Shown here in pieces: positions 1 to 9,079 of a DNA stretch of 47,560 bases; the stretch's first letter is position 1, and the number at the start of each line of letters is the position of its first letter. The position numbers and the translations under genes are program-made. Below the pieces are notes generated by a model. It was given only the letters and a program-made list of their open reading frames with translations. It did no database searches and was not told where the DNA came from. Source of the stretch: Candidatus Poribacteria bacterium (GTDB taxonomy: Bacteria; Poribacteria; WGA-4E; WGA-3G); the NCBI GenBank assembly GCA_022821065.1, contig JAJEEK010000100.1:1-47560 (forward strand). Direction: 5' to 3'.

Positions 1-159
1 AAGGTGGTTTTTTGAATCATTAGGATGCCATTTCATGCGCTAAAAATCAAGCAACTTTTTCAAAACAAACGCATTTTCACCTTGCTATACCTACTCTCTC
101 TTGATTATTACTGCCTCCGTGATAACTTTGATAAATATCAGATAAATTAATCTTCATTT

Positions 160-268
160 AGTTTGTGCTATCAGAACGCTGTGTTTACCAACCCCCCTAA
201 CCCCCCGCTTGCGGGGGGATACAGGGGGGGCTAACACAACCCCCTACAGTCAAAAGTGCGTAGGTCCT
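160..268 (+). repeat. Repeat B, right part, with a C/G-rich hairpin inserted
   Basis: The start matches the middle of repeat B (gtttgtgctatcagaacgct) and the end matches its right terminus (gtgcgtaggtcct). Between them sits a foreign hairpin with arms CCCCCCGC (201-208) and GCGGGGGG (211-218), a common bacterial intergenic palindrome. The left terminus of repeat B is missing. Confidence 0.6.
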
Positions 269-620
269 GAAAACCCAAAAAGCCGATAGACGCGAAAAAG
301 CCGCGACAGCAGCAAACACTGACGCAGCTTTATGGCATCGTATGTCAACAATATACTTATTATATGTAAAGTGGGGGGGGGGGTGTTATTATTACTTGTT
401 AATATTCTGTTAACAGTATAACACCTCAGCGCAGCAGCACACAACGCCCTCGGACGTCTGAACACAGAAAGGCCCCATTCAGTAATACGAACCGCAATAT
501 GTCTGTTTTTCATATTGGTTTAATCATACAATATAAAAAAAACTTTGTCAATAACAATTTTGATTATTTTTGATTTATATTGAACAAAGCAATTTTTACG
601 ATTCGTTAAAAAAATGGGGT

Positions 621-700
621 CCTTAACCCGAAACACGCGCCGGATACACAACTTTTTTTGAGGTTCCCTATACCTCGAAACGTCGTGCAGGCGCGTGTTT
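621..700 (+). repeat. Repeat F copy 1, palindromic ends
   Basis: An 11-bp perfect inverted repeat (AAACACGCGCC at 631-641, GGCGCGTGTTT at 690-700) encloses a conserved core including GGTTCCCTATACCT. The reverse complement of nearly the same ~75 bp occurs at 44811-44890. Confidence 0.65.
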
Positions 701-742
701 GCAGGTATTTTTGTTTTCTATGGAGGAGAATAATTATTTTTC

Positions 743-1294
743 TCACACTTCCAAATCAAGCGGATAGATCGGACGCCGTAGTTTCTTGTAGTTATAATTG
801 AAAAGGTTCGGACTGTGGACACCGGGCGTATCCACTTCCAGAATCTGGTGCGCGATAGGTGTATAGTCTGCTCGGAAAAGGTCAAGCGTCGTAACGATCC
901 ACGTTGCACCCACCGTTTCACGGACCGCCTGAATCAAATCGCCTTCCACATCTTCGAGCGCATCCGTCACCATCGCACCGTGTAAATCGAGTAGCACGCC
1001 GTCAAGGTCGCCAGCGTTCTGCAAAAGCGACAGAAATTCTGTCTTAAGCGTCTCGTAAGCAGCGTGTTCTACCGTACCAGACGGTGTCGCGAACGTCCAC
1101 AGCAGCGGGACAGGTTCTAAATTGAGTTGTTCTGCGACATCTATAAAACCACCCGTGATTGTGCGGGTACTGCGGAACGCTGCGATAATCTCTTCGCCGC
1201 GGTGGTAACTCCCTTTTTTGAAGTTATCAATCGTCGTTATGACAGGTGAAAATGTGTTGGTCTCGTGTCCGATACAACCGACTGCAATTCGCAT
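743..1294 (-). pseudogene. M81 (MlrC-like) metallopeptidase with large internal deletion
   Basis: The first ~139 residues match the N-terminus of the M81/MlrC family (start RIAVGCIGHETNTFSP, then LDLHGAMVTDALEDVEGDL and VTTLDL). The next residues, FRADYTPIAHQILEVDTPG to LRRPIYPLD, match the extreme C-terminus of the same family. Family members are about 490 residues and this one has 183, so roughly 300 central residues are missing, with an in-frame join near base 877. The start codon has a clear upstream AAGGGGAG. MlrC-type proteins are zinc peptidases of the microcystinase C group. The lost segment should contain much of the metal site, so I call this a decaying gene although the frame is intact. 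It has no operon partner. Confidence 0.75.
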
Positions 1295-1522
1295 GGCGAC
1301 TCCCCTTCGCTATAGATTGTAAAACAAATATATCACATCCTTGTCAATGTGGCAAGCAGAAATTCTTGTAGGTCAAACAGATTTTTGTTAATCTAAAACC
1401 TAACATTTGATAGAATAGTTTACGAGCATTTTTACTTGTCCTTGTCAAACCCAATAATACTATAGTCATCGGCCGTTATTAACGTGAGTTTGAAAATAAA
1501 AATTGAAGCGTCTTGTAGTCTT

Positions 1523-1754
1523 GTAGGTTGGGTTGAACGGAAACCTACTAAAAATCGCACACAGCACAGCGTTTTCAACGGAACAGAGAAACCTGAAATC
1601 AACAAAAACTGAGTGAAACCCAACGGATTATGATACCGACACGGTTCGGGATGTTGGGTTTCGCTAAACTTATCGACTCCAACGGTTGATTAAAGAACAG
1701 AAGGCTGTGTATAGCGAAAATGCCCCTGTGGTTTTATCGCTCAACCCAACCTAC
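1523..1754 (-). repeat. Repeat A copy 1 (BIME-like)
   Basis: The element begins GTAG-GTTGGGTT (1523-1534) and ends AACCCAAC-CTAC (1743-1754). Internal AACCCAAC (1617-1624) and GTTGGGTT (1653-1660) split it into two hairpins separated by a short linker. Its left half is the reverse complement of the right half of the copy at 42757-42985, so it lies in the opposite orientation to the copies near the RAYT gene. Confidence 0.75.
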
Positions 1755-1771
1755 AAGAATCCGTCTTCATT

Positions 1772-1900
1772 TATAGTAAAACCTATAATTAATTGGGCAC
1801 TCTCAAACAGTCTGAATGCCGATTTAGGGCATTCAGACTGGAAACCCAAACTAAAAGTTTATGCTACGAATATGTCCATTTATTTTTGAGTTTCACTATA
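1772..1900 (+). repeat. Repeat C copy 1 (MITE-like)
   Basis: The ends are imperfect ~28-bp inverted repeats starting TATAGTAAAAC and finishing GTTTCACTATA. The centre is a hairpin with 13-bp arms, CAGTCTGAATGCC and GGCATTCAGACTG. Nearly identical copies lie at 12859-12984 (inverted) and 39620-39748. The TA-rich termini resemble MITEs of IS630/Tc1 type, which is an inference. No transposase for it is visible. Confidence 0.75.
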
Positions 1901-1979
1901 GTTTGTGCTGTCAGACCGTTGTGTTTTCAGAAAAATTTCATCTAACAGAACGCGCTATATCCAAAAGTGCATAAGTCCT
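1901..1979 (+). repeat. Repeat B, right half, abutting repeat C
   Basis: Starting with gtttgtgctgtcagaccg, this runs to the terminal gcataagtcct of repeat B. Its left half is replaced by repeat C copy 1, which suggests that element C inserted into an existing B copy. Confidence 0.55.
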
Positions 1980-2011
1980 AAACCGTAAAGAACCCGCGAA
2001 AAGGAGTAAAA

Positions 2012-3472
2012 ATGGAAAAACGTCCAAATATCCTATGGTACTGCACAGACCAGCAACGTTTCGATACCATCGGTGCGTTGGGAAACCCACATATCCACAC
2101 ACCGAGACTCGACGCATTTATGAATCAATCGGTCACATTCACGCACGCCTATTGTCAATCCCCCATCTGTACGCCTTCGCGTGCAAGTTTCATGACCGGT
2201 ATGTATCCGTCAGCCGTGAGCGTCACCGGCAACGGCAACCCGGTTTTCCCCGAATATTACGAAGACCGGTTGATTACGCACGCGCTCGCACAAGACGGTT
2301 ACGATTGTGGATTGATTGGGAAGCTCCATCTCGCGAGTGCCTTCGATGCACAAGAACAACGCGTGGATGACGGCTATCGCTACTTCCAGTATAGCCACGA
2401 CCACGGCAAACCGCACGCGATCGGACACGAGTACGCCGATTGGCAACGCTCGCAAGGCGTGGATCCCGCAGTGTTGATCGCAGGCAAGGCAGATTCGCAA
2501 AAATCTCCAGACCGATTTGGACGCGTGAATGCACCGACCCCGGAGTGCGATAACGTCCCGCCGCACCTGCATCAGACCTATTGGTGTACCGAAAAGACCG
2601 TCGAGTTTATTCAGAAAAACCGCCGCGAAAATCAGCCGTGGATGCTCAGCATCAACCCGTTTGACCCGCACCCGCCGTTTGACGCACCTTGGGAATATTA
2701 CCGACGGTATGACCCGGAGACGCTCCCCGGTCCGCATTTCCAAGAGAGCGACATCGCCTTCCAATCGAAGCTAACGGACGCTGGCATCGACTTCCAATCG
2801 CAGCCGAAAACACCCGCAGAATGGGACGACAAAAAGATGCAAGCGTCTTATTACGCCATGATTGAACAACTCGACCACGAATTCGGACGGATCCTCGACT
2901 ATCTCGAAGCCGAAGGACTTCGTGAGGACACGATTATTGTCTTCACATCCGACCACGGAGAGACACTCGGAGACCACGGACTCGTATACAAAGGGTGTCG
3001 TTTCTACGAAGGTTCGGTACGTGTACCGCTCATGATTTCGTGGCCGGGGGCGTTCTTGCAAGGCGTTCAAACCGATGCACTCGTCGAATTGCTGGACATT
3101 GTTCCGACCTTGTACGATGCGCTCGGTGTAGAGATTCCATACTATGTACAGGGCAAATCGCTCGCACCGCTCTTACGCGGTGAAGTCTCTGCCGCTGACC
3201 ATCGGGAAGCGGTACGTAGCGAATTTTTCGGCGCCATCGCGTTCCCAGACCAGACGCACGCCACCATGTATCGCGACCGACGCTGGAAACTTGTCGTCTA
3301 CCATCAGAAAGCGATTTGCGAACTCTACGATCTCGACAACGACCCCTGGGAACACAACGACCTTTCCGAGCATCCCGATTACCAAGCCGTCAAATGGGAA
3401 CTCATGCAAAAGAGTTTCGATGCCACCGTCTATGCGCACCCACAGATGGTCCCTCGAACCGCTTCGCATTAG
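2012..3472 (+). CDS. Sulfatase (arylsulfatase family, formylglycine type)
   Basis: This 486-residue alkaline-phosphatase-fold sulfatase hydrolyses sulfate esters. The nucleophile motif C53-T-P-S-R57-A-S-F is the Cys-type signature that must be oxidised to formylglycine by a maturase not seen in this window. The N-terminal metal loop is TDQQR (D13) and the second metal site is TSDHGETLGDHG (D314, H315), followed by FYEGSVRVPLMISWPG. Length is normal. There is no signal peptide, so the product is probably cytoplasmic or exported by another route. The ATG follows AAAGGAG closely. The DUF6785 membrane protein starts 10 bp downstream, so the two are probably co-transcribed, which suggests uptake and desulfation of a sulfated substrate. 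The substrate (sugar sulfate, choline sulfate or other) cannot be read from sequence. Confidence 0.92.
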   Translation: MEKRPNILWYCTDQQRFDTIGALGNPHIHTPRLDAFMNQSVTFTHAYCQSPICTPSRASFMTGMYPSAVSVTGNGNPVFPEYYEDRLITHALAQDGYDCGLIGKLHLASAFDAQEQRVDDGYRYFQYSHDHGKPHAIGHEYADWQRSQGVDPAVLIAGKADSQKSPDRFGRVNAPTPECDNVPPHLHQTYWCTEKTVEFIQKNRRENQPWMLSINPFDPHPPFDAPWEYYRRYDPETLPGPHFQESDIAFQSKLTDAGIDFQSQPKTPAEWDDKKMQASYYAMIEQLDHEFGRILDYLEAEGLREDTIIVFTSDHGETLGDHGLVYKGCRFYEGSVRVPLMISWPGAFLQGVQTDALVELLDIVPTLYDALGVEIPYYVQGKSLAPLLRGEVSAADHREAVRSEFFGAIAFPDQTHATMYRDRRWKLVVYHQKAICELYDLDNDPWEHNDLSEHPDYQAVKWELMQKSFDATVYAHPQMVPRTASH

Positions 3473-3482
3473 AGGAAAATAG

Positions 3483-5396
3483 ATGCGCGTCAGAACAATC
3501 CTGATCGGTTTGGCACTCGTTATCGTCCAAACAGCGATCACCCCTTATAACGACTACTACCTCCAAGGGACAGATATTTCTGGGAACCATTTCCCTTTAG
3601 GCGCAGTCTTTACACTGATTGTTCTGACTTTGATTGTCAATCCACTTTTAAAACAGATATTGCCTCGGGCGGTGCTGAGTCCAGCGGAGTTGATGGTAAT
3701 ATGGGTGATGATGGGCGTAGCCTCAGCCATCCCATCGAAAGGGATGATCGGATACCTACTCCCGTATATCGTCGCACCGGTCTATTTTGCGACGCCTGAA
3801 AACGAGTGGGCGGAGACGTTGCACCCGCACTTCCCGGAATGGCTGATTGTGTGGGATACGCACGCCGTTACCGATTTCTATGAAGGCGAATCTTATGTGC
3901 CGTGGGCGCTCTGGGTAAAACCGCTCATCGTCTGGACGGTCTTTATCCTACTGCTCTACGCACTGACAATCTGCGTCTCAATTGTCGTCCGAAAGCAGTG
4001 GGTCGAACGTGAACGGTTCATCTTTCCGCTCGTTACGATACCGGTAGAGATGGTGCAGCAATCTTCAGTGAACGGGCGGACGGTCGGTCTTTTCACGAGT
4101 CGCCTCGTATGGGTAGGAATAGGGATCGCTGCCGTGTTCCATCTGCTCAACGGACTGCACGAATATGTGCCATCGCTCCCACGCATTCCGAATCGGTACG
4201 ACCTTTATACACCGTTTACAGAACGTCCATGGATCGTGATGGGGTGGTGGCCCCAATTTCGGTTCTTTCTCTATTTCTCCGTCATCGGTATCACCTATTT
4301 CCTCGCGATGGAGATATCGTTTAGCTGCTGGTTTTTCTTTTTATTCTTCAAGCTGCAATACATCATTATCAACGCATTTGCGATCCCTATCAGTCCGTGG
4401 ATCTCGGTGAGAGGTCAGACGATGGCTGCATATTGTGTTATGGTACTCGCCTTCCTGATTAACAGTCGTAGACATATCGGGGATCTCCTGCGGCGAACCT
4501 TTCTGGAATCCGAGAAGTCCACAGCGATAGACGATTCGGATGAGGTTTTACCCTATAGGTGGGCAGTTCTCGGAACGATTTTCAGTTTCATATTGCTCGC
4601 TGGACTCTGCGTCTACGCGGGGATGTCGCTATGGGTCGCCTGTAGTATTATCGCGCTCTTCTTGATCGCTTCTACCGCCTTGTCGTGGATGGTCGTCAAC
4701 GGTGGCATGTTACTGATCCAAGCACCGATGTATCCTGTAGAATACTTCGAGATCCTCGCCGGTTCCAGAATCATAAACGCAAGCAGTTTGTCGCTGTTAG
4801 GGTTTCAGCGGGTGATGATGCGCGACTGGGGCGGTATTTTGATGCCGAGCGTGCTACACGGATTCAAAGCGGCAGACCCGTTTCAGCTGAAGCGAAGGAG
4901 CATCCTCACCGCGATGGTGCTTGCTATTGTTGTCGCTATCGGGGTCTCCTACGCTGCATCGCTGCCCTTGATTTACGATAAAGGCGGCTTAAATCTGCAA
5001 AGAGGCCCCTTCGTCGGTGCACCGAGATATTTTAATCATATCGTCTCCTTGATTCAGTATCCGAAAGACCCGAAAGTGGGAGAGGCGTACAGCATGCTCT
5101 TAGGGACCGGTATCACCGGTTTCCTCCTGATTATGCAACGGCAATTTATGTGGTGGCAACTTCACCCGATTGGCTACGTGATGGGCGCCGTCTACTCGTC
5201 CTATTTCCTCTGGTCCTGTATGTTTGTCGGCTGGTTTTTGAAGTATTTGGCACTGAAATCTGGCGGCATCGGCTACTATCGAAGATTCCGACCCCTGTTT
5301 ATGGGACTGGTAATCGGTGAATTCGGCATCGTCGGGATGTGGATGGTACTTGGCATGTTCACCGGTGTCAATTACCAAGGCGCATTACCCGGATAA
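3483..5396 (+). CDS. DUF6785/DUF6784 family polytopic membrane protein
   Basis: A 637-residue integral membrane protein with at least twelve hydrophobic segments from residue 5 to the C-terminus. The N-terminal two thirds resemble the DUF6785 type (LSPAELMVIWVMMGVASAIP near residue 67). The C-terminal part resembles DUF6784 (HPIGYVMGAVYSSYFLWS, then GGIGYYRRFRPLFMGLVIGE). Both families are known mainly from planctomycete-like and poribacterial genomes and have no proven function. The layout suggests a transporter. The start is supported by GAGG and lies 10 bp after the sulfatase stop, so the pair forms an operon. Confidence 0.8.
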   Translation: MRVRTILIGLALVIVQTAITPYNDYYLQGTDISGNHFPLGAVFTLIVLTLIVNPLLKQILPRAVLSPAELMVIWVMMGVASAIPSKGMIGYLLPYIVAPVYFATPENEWAETLHPHFPEWLIVWDTHAVTDFYEGESYVPWALWVKPLIVWTVFILLLYALTICVSIVVRKQWVERERFIFPLVTIPVEMVQQSSVNGRTVGLFTSRLVWVGIGIAAVFHLLNGLHEYVPSLPRIPNRYDLYTPFTERPWIVMGWWPQFRFFLYFSVIGITYFLAMEISFSCWFFFLFFKLQYIIINAFAIPISPWISVRGQTMAAYCVMVLAFLINSRRHIGDLLRRTFLESEKSTAIDDSDEVLPYRWAVLGTIFSFILLAGLCVYAGMSLWVACSIIALFLIASTALSWMVVNGGMLLIQAPMYPVEYFEILAGSRIINASSLSLLGFQRVMMRDWGGILMPSVLHGFKAADPFQLKRRSILTAMVLAIVVAIGVSYAASLPLIYDKGGLNLQRGPFVGAPRYFNHIVSLIQYPKDPKVGEAYSMLLGTGITGFLLIMQRQFMWWQLHPIGYVMGAVYSSYFLWSCMFVGWFLKYLALKSGGIGYYRRFRPLFMGLVIGEFGIVGMWMVLGMFTGVNYQGALPG

Positions 5397-5401
5397 TTTG
5401 C

Positions 5402-5549
5402 ATAGGACTTACGCATGCTGCGCTTTATGTACCACAAACTTCCAGTTTATGTACCACAAACTTCCAGTTTGTGCTGCCAAAACACTGTGTTTTCCGAAAA
5501 ACTTTCTTATTACAGAGCGATTACATCCAAAATTGCGTAAGTCCTATTT
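5402..5549 (+). repeat. Repeat B, complete, with internal duplication
   Basis: The ends are AGGACTTACGCA and TGCGTAAGTCCT. Inside is the conserved CACAAACT...AGTTTGTG hairpin. A ~22-bp piece beginning tttatgtaccacaaactt is tandemly duplicated at 5423-5466, making this copy longer than the ~123-bp norm. Confidence 0.8.
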
Positions 5550-5554
5550 CTCCT

Positions 5555-6304
5555 TCATTTTCGGCGCAAGAGATCGATTAAAGGGAGATATTCACTATTT
5601 TGAGTTAATTCCGTAATAATAGCGCGCCCGTTACGCTTGAAGAGTTTGTATGCCTTTGCATTCGGAGCAGACGTCAGCACGCGGTAATGGTCGCCGACAA
5701 TCTCAATCGCGGCGTTGTTGTCACACGCGATGCCGATACCACCGCGTTTCGCAATCATCTCCGCAAAGGAGTCCTCCCGCGCCTCATGGTGATAATGAGG
5801 ACAGTACACAGCACTAATAAATCCCAAGCCGCTAACACGGATATAGTCCCATGCGACGTTCTCCGAGAAAGAGCGAGAATCACTGTGTCCATATCTGAAC
5901 CAGCAGATCGCACCTGCGCTGAGACCCGATAGCACAATGCCGCGGGACGCTGCCTCCGCTAACACAGTATCCAACCCTAACCGCCGCCATATCTTCATCA
6001 TCCCATAGGTATTTCCGCCACCGACGTAAATCAGATCCGAATCCAGGACCAACGCTGACATCTTCTCAAACGTAGGTGGGTCTTGAATGAGTTTGAGGAT
6101 GCGCGTCTGACATCCGAAATGCTGACCGTAAACCGCCTCGAAGGTCTCCACATATCCCTCAGCATCGCCGCTGGCAGTCGGAATGAAGAGTGCTTTGGGT
6201 CGTGTTTTACCTGTCAATTCAATGATACGTTTGTCGATGTCGGCGGTTTCCAGCGTTTTAATCTCTCCACCACCAATCGCGACGATCTTCCGTGTTGTTT
6301 CCAC
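5555..6304 (-). CDS. Peptidase S51 / cyanophycinase-like protein
   Basis: The protein has the class I glutamine-amidotransferase-like fold of peptidase E and cyanophycinase. Visible blocks are KIVAIGGGE at the N-terminus, IYVGGGNTYGMMK, the nucleophile elbow GLSAGAICWF (Ser129 when counted from the GTG) and CPHYHHE, which supplies a histidine. Such enzymes cleave Asp-X or beta-Asp-Arg dipeptides; the substrate here is unknown. The frame extends to a TTG at 6352. I prefer the GTG at 6304 (or TTG at 6307), because GGAG at 6313-6316 lies 5-8 bases upstream and homologues start just before the KIVAIGGG strand. Length, 249 residues, is normal. It faces away from the sulfatase operon and is monocistronic. 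Confidence 0.85.
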   Translation of the reverse strand: METTRKIVAIGGGEIKTLETADIDKRIIELTGKTRPKALFIPTASGDAEGYVETFEAVYGQHFGCQTRILKLIQDPPTFEKMSALVLDSDLIYVGGGNTYGMMKIWRRLGLDTVLAEAASRGIVLSGLSAGAICWFRYGHSDSRSFSENVAWDYIRVSGLGFISAVYCPHYHHEAREDSFAEMIAKRGGIGIACDNNAAIEIVGDHYRVLTSAPNAKAYKLFKRNGRAIITELTQNSEYLPLIDLLRRK

Positions 6305-6449
6305 CAAATTATCTCCAAGATAGTTTTTACGTGTATTGACTAAAGCGTTCAATTATATTGCCTTTACTAAGCATTCATAATAACATATCCTTTGAGATTG
6401 TGCAACAGCGATGAATAGACATCTTCGGAGCATAACCTGTTAGCGTCCC

Positions 6450-6678
6450 GTAGGTTGGGTTGAACGGAGCCCTACTGAAAGTCGCACATAGCACAGAATT
6501 TCAAGGAACCGAGAAACCTGAAATCATCCGAAACCGAGTGAAACCCAACGTATCACGATACGAACACGGTTTGAGATGTTGGGTTTCGCTAAACCTATCT
6601 ACCCCAAGGGTTCCTTGAAGAATGGCACGTTGTATGTATAGAAAATGTGCGTGTGGTTTACCGCTCAACCCAACCTAC
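6450..6678 (-). repeat. Repeat A copy 2 (BIME-like)
   Basis: GTAG-GTTGGGTT opens at 6450 and AACCCAAC-CTAC closes at 6678, with the same two-hairpin plan and orientation as copy 1. It fills most of the gap between the S51 peptidase and the barrel gene. I see no promoter or gene in the gap. Confidence 0.75.
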
Positions 6679-6698
6679 GTCCGCATATCGAGTTGGCG

Positions 6699-7244
6699 TT
6701 AGAAATAGGCATGTATGCCCATTCCGACGTACACGCCAGCGAGACCTTTAGATTCGGCGTCGGTTCTTTCCCTGCCAAAGCCTTGACCGACCTCCACGTT
6801 CAAACCGAGCGGAATCCCGCCAAGTGAAAACACAAGCTCACCGCCAAAGGCGATGCCACCACCTAACGTTGTAGTCGTGGAGTCTCTCGTTTTTTCGGGA
6901 TTCGGGTTAATGAAGTCCATCCCTCTCTCGTACCGCCAAGCACCTTCTAAGGTAAAATAGAGTCGAGAAAGGTTCCATCTGCTTTGGTGTTCAAATATGG
7001 CATACGAAATGCCCGCACCTAACATGTGATCGCTATTCTCATCGCTGAGAATAAAACGTCCAACGGCTTGAAGATACACAGGGGAAAACCCCGTATAGCG
7101 AAAACTGACCCCACCAAATTCAGGTGTCGCCCCTTGAAGTCCGATACCAAAATTTTTGGTGAGATTCGTCTCTTGTGCCTGAACCGAGAAACTTAAGGTT
7201 ATGCCCAAAAAGAGGCAGCAGAGATAAAAAGTCAAGCGTTTCAT
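6699..7244 (-). CDS. Small outer-membrane beta-barrel protein
   Basis: A 181-residue exported protein. Residues 1-24 form a typical signal peptide ending FSVQAQ. The rest alternates polar and hydrophobic residues in short strands (GIGLQGATPEFGGVSFRYTG, LYFTLEGAWRYERG) and ends in phenylalanine, as expected for a barrel inserted by the BAM machinery. The family is not identified. The start has AAGGAG 7 bases upstream. It lies downstream of the FG-GAP lipoprotein on the same strand, with an 81-bp gap that holds a GGGCTGGG/CCCAGCCC hairpin, so co-expression with that gene is likely but partial termination is possible. Confidence 0.7.
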   Translation of the reverse strand: MKRLTFYLCCLFLGITLSFSVQAQETNLTKNFGIGLQGATPEFGGVSFRYTGFSPVYLQAVGRFILSDENSDHMLGAGISYAIFEHQSRWNLSRLYFTLEGAWRYERGMDFINPNPEKTRDSTTTTLGGGIAFGGELVFSLGGIPLGLNVEVGQGFGRERTDAESKGLAGVYVGMGIHAYF

Positions 7245-7291
7245 TGTTTTCTCCTTATAGAGTGGATTTTGGAATTATTTATACATTTGTA

Positions 7292-7312
7292 GGGGCTGGG
7301 TTGCCCAGCCCT
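7292..7312. repeat. Short GC palindrome in intergenic gap
   Basis: Arms GGGCTGGG (7293-7300) and CCCAGCCC (7304-7311) with a 3-nt loop sit between the lipoprotein and barrel genes. It could attenuate transcription. It belongs to the widespread 'gtaggggctgggtt' class of intergenic palindromes. Confidence 0.55.
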
Positions 7313-7325
7313 AATAAATATTTGT

Positions 7326-8978
7326 TTATCGGGCGATCAATAGTGCCACCCGATGTGAATCAGTCGTAGACGGATAATGTATCAGAAGGTCCTGTTTGTT
7401 GTCCTTGTTGAGGGCCACCCATCGAGCGTTTCGCTCGTCGTTAGGCATAGCGACTGCCACCTTTTTCGGTTTCCGCGCGAACAGTTCCGGTCCCGGGACA
7501 CCCGGAAATATGTGTAGTGCTTCCCAGTGCTTTCCGACCAGCAGGTCCGAGCGTCCGTCGCCGTTCACATCGCCGAGCAGAACGACCGGAAAGAAGACCC
7601 TATCGGTCTCAAAAATATCTAAGTTCGGTCTAATTTTGCGCCTTGTCGTCGGTTTATCTGGATAACTCCCGTTTTCCATGCGATAGAATTCGAGGTCTAT
7701 CGCAATCGACTTGCCGAGCATCGCACGGCTCATCCCGGTAAGCCCAGTCTTTACGTCTTTGAACAGAATATCGGTCTTACCATCGCCATCGATATCTTGG
7801 AACCCCTGTGAGGAATAACCCCACGGCTGCAACCCACCAGCGGTCCCTCGCGGCCGGATTGTCATACCGACATCCCGCGCGAACACGATCCCATCAGCGG
7901 TTGGCGTGCCGAAATGTACTTCATATAAACTCCGCTGTTTGCCAAGGCTCCGTCCCTCTAACGCGTGAATCACAAGGTCAGCGATGCCATCACCGTTCAT
8001 ATCTCGAAACGTGTGGAGCACCCTCCGCTTCGTGTTCTTTCTAAATCCGAAAATCAGCGAGAACATATTTTCGTCCTTGAAATCAAAAGCGATCGAGTAG
8101 GCACCATCGGTATCAAATGGAATGTCAACAGTGAAAGTGTCTGCCTCCGTGGAAAACATCCCGCGAGTATCTTGGCGATAAACGTCAAAATGGTCCACGT
8201 TCCAAAACACAAGATCAACGCGTCCGTCTTGGTTGTAGTCCATCTGGTGAAGGCGGCTCAGATACCAGTGGACAGTTAAAGCGGTTATCCCGACCTCTCG
8301 GTAACTGCGACTGTCATCCAAAGCGATCTTATTGAGAAACGGATCGGGCGGTCCGAGTTTTATCGGGGCAGTGAACGATCCGTCAGGCAATTGTGTAGCG
8401 ATCCAGAAACCGTCGATGTCCGGCACTACCAAGTCATCAAGACCGTCGCCGTTCACATCTCGACTGATGTCAAGGGACGGGATTCCAGTATCGCCTACCC
8501 CTTTATAGCGCGTAGTGACTTCAACCAGGGCACGTTCCGTCGCCGAGTCCGGATCGAACCCGTTTAAACGACCCTGTTCATAAGTGATTAAACGATCACG
8601 TCCACCGATGTTTGCGACATCCACGAACAGTATTTCGGAACGTAGGGGTGCATCGAGTTTCGATACCCATGTACCCTCACTGAACGCGTAAATGTTCAAG
8701 TGTCGGCTCTCATTTTTTTCCGTGTTTACCACGGCAAGTTCGGCGAAATCACCACCGAGCAAAAATCCTGTCAAAACAGTTTGGCGTTGTCCTGTGCCGG
8801 TTTCGACTTCGTAGCGCTCGAAAGTAAATTCCGTAGACGCAGATATCATTATCGGGGTGCCCTCTTCGTTGGAGCGACTTGAGCAGCTCGACAGGAATAC
8901 GCCAAAAACCAGTATAGAGAACAGGCTTCGTCTAACTACAGCAAAAAAGTGTTTGTGAAGTGGGTTTCGCCTTTTCAT
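7326..8978 (-). CDS. FG-GAP/VCBS repeat lipoprotein
   Basis: A 550-residue exported lipoprotein. A basic N-terminus and hydrophobic stretch end in the lipobox LSSC near residue 32. The mature part is an integrin-alpha-like propeller with at least five calcium-binding loops: DVNGDGLDDL, DYNQDGRVDL, DMNGDGIADL, DIDGDGKTDI and DVNGDGRSDL. These act in surface adhesion or ligand binding; the ligand is unknown. AAGGAG lies just before the ATG. A 17-bp palindrome at 9080-9096, about 100 bp upstream, matches the operator in front of the neighbouring tetR, so this gene is probably under TetR control. Confidence 0.85.
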   Translation of the reverse strand: MKRRNPLHKHFFAVVRRSLFSILVFGVFLSSCSSRSNEEGTPIMISASTEFTFERYEVETGTGQRQTVLTGFLLGGDFAELAVVNTEKNESRHLNIYAFSEGTWVSKLDAPLRSEILFVDVANIGGRDRLITYEQGRLNGFDPDSATERALVEVTTRYKGVGDTGIPSLDISRDVNGDGLDDLVVPDIDGFWIATQLPDGSFTAPIKLGPPDPFLNKIALDDSRSYREVGITALTVHWYLSRLHQMDYNQDGRVDLVFWNVDHFDVYRQDTRGMFSTEADTFTVDIPFDTDGAYSIAFDFKDENMFSLIFGFRKNTKRRVLHTFRDMNGDGIADLVIHALEGRSLGKQRSLYEVHFGTPTADGIVFARDVGMTIRPRGTAGGLQPWGYSSQGFQDIDGDGKTDILFKDVKTGLTGMSRAMLGKSIAIDLEFYRMENGSYPDKPTTRRKIRPNLDIFETDRVFFPVVLLGDVNGDGRSDLLVGKHWEALHIFPGVPGPELFARKPKKVAVAMPNDERNARWVALNKDNKQDLLIHYPSTTDSHRVALLIAR

Positions 8979-9035
8979 TTTATTCTCCTTTTTTTTCCGG
9001 CCCGGTAGGTTCGGAGTGTCCTATTGATTCTAAAC

Positions 9036-9071
9036 TTTACTATAATTAACACGTTTACTATAATTAACACG
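9036..9071. repeat. 18-bp tandem direct repeat in lipoprotein promoter region
   Basis: The sequence TTTACTATAATTAACACG is present twice head to tail (9036-9053 and 9054-9071) right beside the operator-like palindrome. The duplication doubles a possible AT-rich promoter or protein-binding site. Confidence 0.7.
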
Positions 9072-9079
9072 TATAAATA

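Larger units (their letters stand above)
1..742. other. Gene-free left edge
   Basis: I see no credible gene here. The stretch is AT-rich and holds a damaged repeat B copy, a run of 11 G at 373-383, and a repeat F copy at 621-700. The one long open frame on the minus strand (250-513) has low-complexity composition and no ribosome binding site. Confidence 0.6.

Noticed and set aside
373..383. Run of 11 G as a phase-variable switch
   Set aside because: No gene start or promoter lies close enough to be switched by it.
250..513. 87-codon minus-strand frame
   Set aside because: It overlaps a repeat and a G-run, has no ribosome site and has no protein-like pattern.
2210..2764. Long antisense frame inside the sulfatase gene
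   Set aside because: Its composition is the shadow of GC-rich codons of a clearly conserved sulfatase; no motif or start signal.
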